DNA from: Edolisoma coerulescens
Taxonomy: Eukaryota; Chordata; Aves; Passeriformes; Campephagidae
NCBI GenBank assembly: GCA_013397115.1
Contig: VWZW01007179.1
Span: 1,670,176 to 1,734,175, forward strand
DNA length: 64,000 bases
Direction of reading: 5' to 3'
A model generated the notes under the pieces. It made no database searches and was not told where the DNA came from. It saw only the letters and a list, made by a program, of their open reading frames with translations. Position numbers and translations under genes: made by a program. The first letter of the stretch is position 1. Each line of letters starts with the position of its first letter. Positions 35,301-45,500 of the stretch are shown here, piece by piece.

Positions 35301-38300
35301 GGATGCAAACCTATTTCTTTTACCACGGCCTTTCAGCCTTCCATTTTCTCTTTCCATTGAAAAGCCCAGCTTGATCCTGGCCCGCAGTGTTCGTTTCCTG
35401 CTATTTGTTACTCTGCACCACATCACCCATCCCTGAACTTTCACCACATTCCTGCAGGAATGGTTAAGAACTGCAGTCAAGGTACTTCCACTTGTGTTAT
35501 GCCCTTACAACTACTTGTGGTGTCCTCCAGAGCTGACTACAAAACACATACGGCTACTCGAGGCAGGTGCCGCTGCTCTTCTGGTCCGTAGATGCCCGGT
35601 GGGCGAAGCACACACGTGTGGAGCTTGTCCCCTCCTTGGAGAGAGAGCAACAGGTGACTGTCAGACAGCTGTGGTAGCAACCTGTGGCTGAGACATAATG
35701 TCTGAATTTCACGCTATCAAAGTTAAGGCTCAGTCTGACCATTCTGTGTGGTTCGGCTTCCTGGGATCTTGATTTCATTGCTATGTGAAACTGAATTCAG
35801 TAGCAGAGACAGAACTGAGCTTAGAAGCCTGGAAAACCAAATCCCACAAGAGTTTGAATAGGAACAGGACAAATCAAACTTTCCTCCTGCTTGATTGACT
35901 TTTGCTATTTATTACAGAGGGAAGTTTACAACTTATATTTGTCCACTCTAGACACGTGCAGTACTGGAAGCAGATCACTCAATTTGCTATATCCAGACTC
36001 CTTGCTTGTTTGCAGCTCAAGGGCACCATAAAGGAAGAGAAGAGTTCTCCTAAAGAGAGGCTCTCAAATGAGTTTTTTTAAATCAAAATGAATACTCTAA
36101 GATTGACACGTGAATGAGTAAGCAGACTCCTCTGACTCCTGAGAACAGGCACAACGACACCTTTCATACGGCCAAGAATATCAGGTCGTAGGCATTTGCT
36201 CAGTAGTTAATCAAGGATACTGAAATTGAATCCCCACCTAATTTATGTTTGCCAACTTTTCTGTTAAGAGAAATCAGTAGGAATAGCAAAATATGTATCT
36301 AAAAGCAAAGAGAAATATTTCCCTTGCCCTGTTCAGATAGATTTTTAGCCACAGCTATTCATGCAGGTGTGACTTTAGAAGCCAACATGCCCCTGATATT
36401 ACCAATCTCTTTAAGAAACTGGGACTGTTCTTCCCCAGACACTTGTGAGCCTTGGGATTACAAGGACCCATTGGACAGTGCTTACAGATTGGTATTATCA
36501 GAACAGCTAATCATCCACCAAAGAGAAGAGTAGAAACAAATAAATCATTATTTCAGTTCAAGTATACTATTGATAAATGAGCAACCAGAGAAAGGAATGC
36601 CCTAATGATAGAAAACCCCCAAATGCTTTATATGTACCTTTGAGTAAAGTCCCATTAGCAGCAAGAACCATTTGGTCTGCAATTGCCTTGGTTCTAGAAT
36701 AATGATTAAATTGCTATAAAGAAAGCAGAATAAGATAATTATTGAATCTGTAAAGGCAAACTTACTGTTTATGACTGACAACATTTCAGTTCAGCTCACA
36801 GATACCAGCTGAGCAAAACAAAACTAGAAATAAAAGATTGAGTAAATACATAGTTTGTTTAGGACAAAAAACTTACCAGCCTTAAAATTTAGTGGCACAA
36901 GCTTAGCTTCAGAGTGAATTTAAGTCCATTAGTATTTATTTAACTCACTTTTTGAGCTGAATGTACTGAGAACATCTACAGTAAAACAACTTCTGCTCTC
37001 AGAACAGCCTTCACACAATCTACCCTTTGGAGTAAATGCCACACCATCCCACGAACAAAGTACCTTTTCCAGTGGAAAATATGGTACAGTTTCTTCATCT
37101 CCTTCTTCAATAGGATTCCCTCCAAACACCACATTCACTGTACTGGTATATATCAGTCTAGGGATATTTCTTTGTTTGCAGACTACAATGATACACAAAA
37201 TAAATTATTTTAAAACAAAAATGAAGAGGGAGAATTAACTGAACTGGCAGATTTTCTTTTTGAAAACAAACATTATGTTTACAGAAAAAAAGTATTATTT
37301 TAATTTTAACATTACCTTACCATTTAATATAATATCTTCCATTCAGCTGGAATTTTTCATCCCAAATATCTGCTATGTGAATATTACACCTGGTGGTCAC
37401 CAAATGTTTCATGCTGAGGTACCTGTAACTATCACATCACTGGATTGCAGTCATCAGCTGGACAGAGGAATTATCTTTGTGGGGGAAAAATTCCTCCTTG
37501 AGAAACCTTCCTTAAAAGATGTTCATTTTACAAACTGAATAACAAGGAGGTGAGTAAGAACATTTGTTGTGGTACAGCCCTTGGGGCAGTGCTGTGGGGA
37601 GCAGCCACTCCAAGGCTTTGCCCTGGGTCCCATGAGCTGCCCCTTGCACCCCACTTGGAAGGCACATGGGCCAGCTCTGCCCACATGCCACAAACCTGCC
37701 TTTGTCTCAGCCTGTTCCTAAGTGACAAATGATGTGTTCACAGGAAAACATACCCTGCCAGGGTATAATCAGCAGTGCTTTAAATACGAAGGAAATTAAT
37801 GTTATTTGCAAAACAAAGACTTAATTACAGATTCCAGTCTCGCGTAGCTGAGACGTTGTAGCTAAATTCTGCTGCATATGTGTCATTGCAAACCTGAATA
37901 ATGTGAATTTCCTTTTCATTTAACAATATTCCTAAAATTGAAGTGAATTAATATTCACAGTCAGGAATTTTTAAAATCTGCAGAGCACTCTGTCCAGCTG
38001 GTTCATTGGCTCATTTTGAAAACCAGAGATGTTAAGTATTGTTGTAAATATTTGGGAAAAAATACAATAATAAGGTGTATTATTAAAATGTGGATGAGCA
38101 GGTTCATGCTCCTCCCAGCCTCTTGGTTTGCTGGGAGCCTGTGGAAATTTGACATGACGTGTTTCTGTGGGTTTGGAGGCTGGGGTAGGAAGAAGGGAAT
38201 ATGGGGCAACTCTTCCTTCTAACTCATTTAGAGTTTTACTTGCCTACCATTCCATTTCTGCATTTTTTCAGTAATAACACACAGGCAGCATGAAAATTAG

Positions 38301-41300
38301 TCTAAATAAAAACTGATTTTGTCATTTTGCTGCCTTTTTTTTTCCTATTTGGTTTTTGAGGGAAAAACAAAGAGAAAGTAGCTTTGGTATTTACAGTACA
38401 CTCGGAAAACATTCTTTCTGGAATTGAATGTACTGAAAGAGATCTACTGGCATCTTGCAGAGACAGGAGTTAAAAATCAGTATACAAGAAAAAGGGATCA
38501 CAGACGAGCAGAAAGGATGGAAGTTTTTCTGTATTAATGTGATAAAATAATAGCTAAATATGCTTACACATCTATGGTGTCTGTTAGCAAATGTTTCTGA
38601 CACAACAAACAGTACAACAGCTCTCATGTTATTTCCGTGAGGAAACAGAGTAACACTTCTCCATTATATAGAGTAAGGGGGAAAAAATAACCAGTACATG
38701 GAGGAGAGCTTTAGTTGGACTGCCAAGGAATGAAGTCCAGGTTGAAAATCTATCCCCAGTTCAAACCAGTGGGAAGTCTACCAGCTTTAATGGGACCTGC
38801 ACAGCCAGGTTTACATCATGCTCTGACAGGAGGGAGAGAAGAGCCTCATTTTAGTGCCTGACCTGCACAGGAAACATCCAGTTAGAAAGTTTTTTAATTC
38901 ATGGTTTGGATCAGATGCAGAGAAAGAAAATCTAGGTACCTACCATCAATTATTACTTTTGTGCCTCCAACATTTATGGATTCAATCTGATCCTTCTTTT
39001 GAAGCTAGAAATAGAGTTTGCACAAGATTTAATTAATCAAACATTCACAATATGATGGTTACAATTGCCAGATCTAGAATAGGTGAGGCCTTTTTGTGAC
39101 ATTTGTTACAGTTCTGTCTGTCTGACATACAGTGATTTCTGGCAAGTTCTCGTGTTTATCATCTTGTTCAGTGTATGAGTAAAGAAAGTTGAAAAATGAA
39201 AGATAAAACGCATCTAAAAGGAAATAATAATGCTTCAATATTTTGTCAGACCCCAGGTAATCCATGATATAGAAACAAGAATTACAGGCAGGGGTTATGC
39301 TCCCTGAAAGCTTTCACAAGTTCTTGTTCCAGTGGCAATCTGTCCTGTTCCTAGAAATAAATTTGTAGGTTCATGACTTTTTGGATAACACCCTCTGTGA
39401 ATATCACTGTTATTCAGCATAACATATTGATTGAGGTCTGCTTCCTCATGACTGAGTTCACAACAAGAAAATGCATCAATATTAGCTTTAGAGCAATGCT
39501 GTCAGTCTTCTTCAGATCAGAGAAAAAGGCTGTACCTTCTTATCCAAGATCTTAAAACTATGATCTCATTTTTCTAAAATGTTTTGTAGTACATTACTTT
39601 CACACTTTGACTTTATTATTTAAGGAACACCTCCCTTGTTGCCTGTATGGATGACTTGACCTTTATAACAACTTCTGCCTGACATAAATACCGTAAAATT
39701 ACTTTGTTACATGCAGACAATTTTTTTCTTTCTCAAAGTAACCAAAGAAAACTTTAGGAAAATGGTACTTGCTTGTTCCAGTCCTGACATTCCACATGCA
39801 GCTACATGGAAAACACAGTCAACTCCCTCACATGCTTTGAACACTGCTTCATAATCCCTCACATCACCCTGTAAAATGAGAAAAGAATGGAGTTTTGACA
39901 GGCAGAGCTCCTTACATTCTCTTTTGAACTATATTAACTATGGCTAGTAAGGAAAATCTAAAGATATTCTGGTCTATTTTTCACAGGACCTAACAACAAT
40001 TAAATAAAGCATTATGAACAGGCAGGAAAATCAATGACTAAGAATTTTGCCAGTATTCTGTTGCAAAACAAAGATGACTCGTGTTGGCTTCGATTATAAT
40101 GCGTATTTTCACACTTAGTCCTGCAGCCTCCAGGCTGGCAAAACTTGTTTGACTTGAATGGGAGCAGCAAGGGCTGGAGAATCCAGCCCCAGGGACAATA
40201 AATCACAGCAGGAAGGGTTCAGCTGTTTGCCTTGGAATCATCAAATAAGAGAACCCCATTTCTGTCAGCACCTTGAGACCCGATCTGTGCTGCCTTCACA
40301 AATGTCTCTTTTTAAGGTTTATTCTTGGTGCACTGTATGATAACTTTAATTAAAGTTTTAGACAAGAGTAAAAAACCCAGCACACTCTATATGTATTTAA
40401 TCCTTTATTTAGTGTGTGTTAGTGTACTATAATCACATTTATGAAATTCCATATATCACTGAACACATCTGTATCTAGTATTAAATGCTGTGGTGGGGTT
40501 AGGATATTATATTGCATTTTTGTATGCCAGGTAATACTACATTAACAGTACTCCCCATACATATAGATATCAATAAAAATATAGTACCTTTGTTTTCAGA
40601 ATTCAGATATTTCCAAATATTAGATATTATATTATTTCCTGCAATAAAATTGATAGAATAACCCCAAAAGAAACAAGGTAATATTAAGAACTAGTCTAAT
40701 CAGTCTTTAACTCTCAATGTTTTTCTCCTGAAGTTGCCAAAGTATTTCACAAATACAGCTGACTTACACTTCCCACCCTCAATGCAATGCTGCAGTAGCT
40801 AACCAGTGTAAACAATATTAGCCATCTCCAAATCACTGCTCAAGGCTCAGACCTCCAAAGTCACTTATTAATTCATTTACTAGCACTCCATAGTGCCATT
40901 TTCCAGGTAACTCTCCTACACTCTGTAATATTTATTCTTTTAAAATTGATTTATAAAAAAAGCTTGTTCTAGAAAATCATTTGTGAGATCTCAAGTCCCC
41001 TTTAGAAGATGTGAATCAGTCCACAAACTTATATCAAATAATGTGGATTTACAGCATTAACAAATCAAGCTTATGGTTTTTGAATGGTTCCTCAATAATA
41101 CTTTTTCTCTCTTCCATATTCTGTGAAAGTTGTTTATGAAATTGAACTTAAGAACATTCTGGGTCAGACAAAGGTCTGCTTAGCCTGGTATTCTGCTCTC
41201 CCCAGAATCACCCCTCTCCCTCTGCCTCCCTTCCACCTGCCCCAGAGGGTGATGCAGCCCAAAGGAGAAAAGCTGGCATCACCACGACAGCCCTCAGGAC

Positions 41301-42582
41301 CAAGGTCCTGTGATCCCTTCCCGCTTTGCCATCGACTTCCCAGCTCTAGTGGGGGTGGCAAATGTTCTTACAAGAAATGCTCAGACAAGATCAGCTGAGC
41401 AACACCCTGGGTTTAGCCAGGTGTGTCACTTGTGTGACAGGACAGGAGCACCCAGAAAGTGCCCTGAGAGCCCAAACCTGAGCACCTGGAGCAGCTGTGA
41501 GAGGTTGGTGCTCCCCACAGCTGGGAGCACTGGGGGATGCTGTCCTCCACACATGGCAGTGAGCTGTCAAATACTGGAGACCTCCTGTGTTCCCCTTTTT
41601 TCAGACACAGTAATTCCTTGAATTGTTCAAAATCAAAAAAAATCAGTGCTCATAAATGGGTGCTGCGGGAAGAGCATGAACAGGGCAAGCAAATGTGACA
41701 CTTCCCCCAGAATGCTCTTCTTGTCTCAAAGCATTTTCATTCAGAAGATCTCTTGAGCCTAATTTAATTTATCTATTTAGCAGCTTTCAATGGAGGTAAA
41801 TTTTTCTTGAGGTTTTGTATGTGCCTTTTACCCACTGCACAAAAAGCAACATCATTTTGTTTGTACTGAACTGACTCCTCATTCCTGGTGGCCCTTCCTT
41901 CTGGTACTGGAAGGATCATGGACAATCCCTGTCCATCTCAACGCCGCTCACAGCCTGCAGAGCCCTCCCGCTCCCGAGGCACCTCCTTCCCAGCCTGGAA
42001 ATCCCAGTTCCCTCAATCATTCTCTGCATGGCAGTAGTTCTGCATTTGTGATCCCTTTTATTGCCCTGGCTTGGCTTTCACCTTTTTACTTGAAATAATT
42101 CCCCTGAGCAGGAACCTCTGTCCCTTTGTTCCCTGGGGTGCTGAATGGCACCTCCCAACAGAGCATCACCGGTGACACCGGGACACTGCCCCGGGACCCT
42201 GTTTGCCATCCCTTTGTCAGGTGCTTATGCATGCAAGGACCTTTTACCATGGCTTCTTCTTGTCCTGAAAGCTTTTTCACTAAATGTTTTAATCAAAGGT
42301 CCTTAAGAGGAAGCCTTGATAATGAGCATTACATATGTAACTTCCACATACCTTGAAAAAATCCGCTCCGCTTGGAATTTCCCATTTAGGTTTCCGTACA
42401 TCAAACAGCACAACAGCAACTCCTGAGCTAACAAGGGCACATCCCAGATTGTATCCCAGGTAGCCTCCACCTCCTGTCACCAATGTCCTGGTGCCCCTGG
42501 CAGCCAGCAGCCCAGCAGGCTCGGGCACTTGGCTCTCACAGGGCTGGCTGCTGTGGAGCTCTTCCGTGGATCCCTCTGGCAT
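32101..42582 (-). CDS. SDR42E2: SDR42E2, short-chain dehydrogenase/reductase family 42E member 2 (copy 2, intact)
   Basis: Eleven coding exons join in frame to a 403-residue protein with no internal stop. Seen: the Rossmann motif TGGGGYLG (36-43), YTST (141-144), catalytic YSRTK (Y174, K178), [17 protein letters not shown], and a hydrophobic helix forming the last 20 residues (about 384-403), consistent with a C-terminal membrane anchor. Its segment [20 protein letters not shown] resembles human SDR42E2, as I remember it, more than copy 1 does, so I take this copy as the ortholog. The position between VWA3A and EEF2K agrees. Start chosen at ATG 42582, just after an acceptor (CTGTTGCAG|CCGTG), which implies an upstream noncoding exon not found. 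Oddities: intron 2 has a GC donor, and C102 replaces the tyrosine seen in copy 1 (SYGMSG versus ACGMSG). The substrate is unknown; steroid-like compounds are suggested only by family. Confidence 0.9.
32507..32580 (-). CDS. SDR42E2: SDR42E2 (copy 2), coding exon 10
   Basis: 74 nt, phase 1 in and phase 0 out. Encodes [17 protein letters not shown] then TPFLTRNE. Acceptor TTTCACAG, donor GAG|GTAAAT. Confidence 0.9.
32902..32965 (-). CDS. SDR42E2: SDR42E2 (copy 2), coding exon 9
   Basis: 64 nt, phase 0 in and phase 1 out. Encodes [20 protein letters not shown] plus A. Acceptor CCCTTTTTAG, donor GCAG|GTAAGA. Confidence 0.9.
33776..33841 (-). CDS. SDR42E2: SDR42E2 (copy 2), coding exon 8
   Basis: 66 nt, phase 0 at both ends. 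Encodes [18 protein letters not shown] then IVPL. Acceptor CTTTACCAG, donor CTG|GTACGT. Confidence 0.91.
34893..35030 (-). CDS. SDR42E2: SDR42E2 (copy 2), coding exon 7
   Basis: 138 nt, phase 0 at both ends. Encodes [38 protein letters not shown] and EKGYVA. Acceptor TTTCTGCAG, donor GCT|GTAAGT. Confidence 0.92.
35552..35634 (-). CDS. SDR42E2: SDR42E2 (copy 2), coding exon 6
   Basis: 83 nt, phase 1 in and phase 0 out. Encodes [20 protein letters not shown] then QRHLPRVA. Acceptor TCTCTCCAAG, donor GCC|GTATGT. Confidence 0.92.
36638..36713 (-). CDS. SDR42E2: SDR42E2 (copy 2), coding exon 5 (catalytic YxxxK)
   Basis: 76 nt, phase 0 in and phase 1 out. Encodes [20 protein letters not shown] and GTLLK. 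Acceptor TTCTTTATAG, donor AAAG|GTACAT. Confidence 0.92.
37064..37182 (-). CDS. SDR42E2: SDR42E2 (copy 2), coding exon 4
   Basis: 119 nt, phase 1 in and phase 0 out. Encodes [20 protein letters not shown] and [15 protein letters not shown]. Acceptor ATCATTGTAG, donor AAG|GTACTT. Confidence 0.92.
38944..39004 (-). CDS. SDR42E2: SDR42E2 (copy 2), coding exon 3
   Basis: 61 nt, phase 0 in and phase 1 out. Encodes [20 protein letters not shown], one codon longer than the copy 1 exon. Acceptor TTTCTAG, donor GATG|GTAGGT. Confidence 0.88.
39773..39868 (-). CDS. SDR42E2: SDR42E2 (copy 2), coding exon 2 with GC donor
   Basis: 96 nt, phase 0 at both ends. Encodes [17 protein letters not shown] then [15 protein letters not shown]. 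The acceptor is ATTTTACAG. The donor reads CAA|GCAAGT, a GC-AG intron, where copy 1 has CAA|GTAAGT at the same place. Confidence 0.9.
41131..41205. repeat. Old degenerate interspersed repeat fragment (CR1/L3-like)
   Basis: Plus-strand text TTAAGAACATTCTGGGTCAG, ACAAAGGTCTGCTTAGCC and TATTCTGCTC resembles a widely dispersed amniote repeat (AAGAAC...CTGGGTCAGACCAAGGTC...TAGCCCAGTATCCTG). It lies in SDR42E2 intron 1. The family name is uncertain. Confidence 0.45.
41985..42085 (-). mobile_element. Ancient CR1 LINE fragment in SDR42E2 intron 1
   Basis: TTTGTGATCCCTTTTATTGC followed by CCTGGCTTGGCTTTCACC resembles the CR1 segment that usually reads GATC.TTTTTATTGCCCTTCTCTGGACTTTC. Heavily diverged; recognised by eye only. 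Confidence 0.45.
42352..42582 (-). CDS. SDR42E2: SDR42E2 (copy 2), coding exon 1
   Basis: 231 coding nt, ending in phase 0 at AAG|GTATGT. Encodes a 35-residue N-terminal extension ([16 protein letters not shown]...) and [19 protein letters not shown]. The acceptor at 42588-42589 lies five bases before the ATG. Confidence 0.9.
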
Positions 42583-42587
42583 CACGG

Positions 42588-45500
42588 CTGCAACAGAGAA
42601 GATCTCTTGGAAATTCCTGCATAATGCTCTGGGATCTGGGTAATTTCAATTACTTTCACATTACAATGCTCCTATACTAGTTTTGTTATCTTTATATGTT
42701 TAAAATGTATAAATGAATAATTCCAGTGATGGACTTTCTATGTATAATGTATAATGAGTCTGAATACTTTTATATTCCAAGATTTAGTCTTTTCCTCATG
42801 TCACTAAATTTCATATTATATAGAAATGAAGAGAAATTACAGGATTTTACAGCCATTATAATTACCTAACCTTAACAGCTATGATTGTATTTTTGGATGC
42901 TTGGTTTAATCAAACATTTTATCCTTGAAAACTCATTAACTTCCAATATATTAATGCCAAATAGATGATATCCTACTAGTCAGGAAAATAAACCAAGACA
43001 TTAGATAAGGAGTATAAGAAAGGATTCATTCTACTTTTAAAATTCACTTTGTTTCACATTTGGATCTTCAGCAATGATAAAAATTCATTGCCATTTTAAG
43101 CTTTTCTGGTTAGACATGAAATATATTTTGTTTTCTGTCCAGTTCTCACTAACTCTTGACCATATTATTCTCAATAGGGCATTCATAGACAGCTAAACTG
43201 ACAAGGGGCAGAGGAGATAAGCCATCTGCCCTGTGGGTTCATCTGCTTGGGAAAACGGATTAGAATATCATTCTAGGATAACAACTCCCTGGGAGTTACC
43301 CATCTGTACACCTTGTTCTGTATTGCAAATTAGTTTATTCTACATTAATCACTTCTCTTTAGAAATTCACATATATTCTGTTCCTAAAATATCTGGTATT
43401 CCAGACCACAGTGTTGTCCAAGAAATTAGTCCATTTAATTCTCCCCCACAGAGAGCCCCTGTTGTCCTGATTCCATGCTTGGCCTTTGCACATTAGGATC
43501 CAAGCTCTTATACTCCCAAAGAGAAACCCAGAAGAAATAAATCTGAAATCAGTCATGTCACCGTAAAGTGGGAGCCAAACTGGGTGCCTGCAGGCTAGTA
43601 CAGGAATATGGACCCAAGCTCTGCAGATTATTTTGGTTTTCTCATAGCTGGAGAGGTCCTCATGTGAGAGGAGCCTCCCAGTTAAGTACAGCTCTCTCTC
43701 AGCCACTGACCCCAGGCTCCAGCAGAGCTCAGGCAGAAACTGGGCATGGCTGGTAGCTGGCAGCTCTGCCACTTTCAGGGTGACAAAAAAATTCTAGAAA
43801 AGTAACACAAAATGCAACCACAGCACACAAAATTATGGACTACCTTTGCCATTGTTTATTTAATATTTTATAATTGTGTTTGTGATATTCTTTGTATTTT
43901 ACATATTGATTTTTAGATTTCAGACACAGGAAATGACTGTATTCTCCATGCTGTTACATGGTTTTAGCACCAATGTCAGTTCACTCAATTCAGTAAACTG
44001 AGTGGCATAACAGTGTAAAACACAAGCTCCTTATGTTGGAAAACATCCTGACATTTCAAAAATGAAAAATAATCCACATATCCAAACAAAATTTAAACTA
44101 GAACTAATATAATACAACTAAAAAAAGTATGCCATCATGTTCAAGAAAGGAAACATAAAGTTGCACTTCTAGATTATGCTATGCAGGAGTCTTAAACCAT
44201 ATAAATTTCTCCTGCCTTGTCTTCTGAGAAAAAGCATCTTTTTATACACTGCCAGGAGACCTAAAGTTAAGCTTATCACATATACTACAAAAAGACATTT
44301 GAGAAATGGTATATATTTGAATATTTGTCATTAATATCTCCTTAAGGTTTAAGTAAGCTTGAGGTTGCATAAAAGAGTTTAAAGATTTTTTTTCTAGAAA
44401 TCTTTCTTAAAAAGCACTAATAGCATTAATATATTAATCTGCTTCATGGAATTAGAAAATTGTCTTCAAATTTCAAATGTAAACAATTTTCTTTAAAAAA
44501 ATACTTCTTTCCAGAATCAGTAACTTTCTTTTTCTCTCTGAATTTATAGGAGCTATTCTGATTTATCAATGTATTCTGCATGATGAGCATAGCCACATCT
44601 CATGCAGCACATGCAGTGTGAGTTGCTCTTAGCTCCCCTGCTGTCATTTGAAATACCAGAAATGTTCTAATTACTTCCCATATAAAGTTAGAGTCAAACA
44701 TATCAGATTTTTAAAAACAGCTAAAGCAGTAGTAAGTACCCGTGGTAGAATCCTGCTGTCAGTGCTGTCCCAGGCCTCCCTGCCCAGAGATGTCTCTTCT
44801 CTGGACAATTTGTGACTCAAGGGCATCAGGTCCTCTCAGGCAGACAGAGAAGTTCACGTGTGCTCAGGTCTTTTGCTGTTCCTGCTCCTTTGTAGCTGGT
44901 GGTTGGGCTGGGAGCCAAAAAAGGGCAGGGCTTAATTAGTACATAATTTACGTTCCTTTTCAGGAAAAAAAAAAAAATTCACTGCATCACACTATTCTTG
45001 ACAGGATGGTACCTCTCACTTAGCTGGTAAAAGTGTGAGACACTACACAACACAAATGTACCAGTGGTGCCATGGTTCTGTATAAACTGTACTAGAAAAG
45101 AAACAACAAATCCTGTTTGGCAGTGCCACACAGCACTTTCATCCTGACTTTTCTATCTCCATCCCCAACCCAATTTTGTCTTTGCAGAGAGACTTAACTG
45201 TAGGCACAAGGGTTGTTCTCTGGCTTCCAAGATGAATGAAGGTAATAAACTACCTTGTACACAACAGAACAGGAAAAGGTGATTTACTGTTAAATAATGC
45301 GTTTTAAATGAACGATGAATTAATGAAATGATTAATAATTATAGATGTTCTCTGTGCTAAGATTTTAAAGCACTTTTAAAAGACATATGCTTTTGCAAAT
45401 TAAACAATGAGAAATCAAAGCCAACATTTTTAAATGGGTATGTCTAAAATTAAGTCTCAAAACAGTAGTTAAGATGCTAAAGAAACACTCTCATATCTAA

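Noticed and set aside
44730..44950. Possible 5' UTR exon of SDR42E2 copy 2 ending CCACGG|GTACTT
   Set aside because: The donor is poor and nothing else supports an exon; the true upstream exon was not identified.
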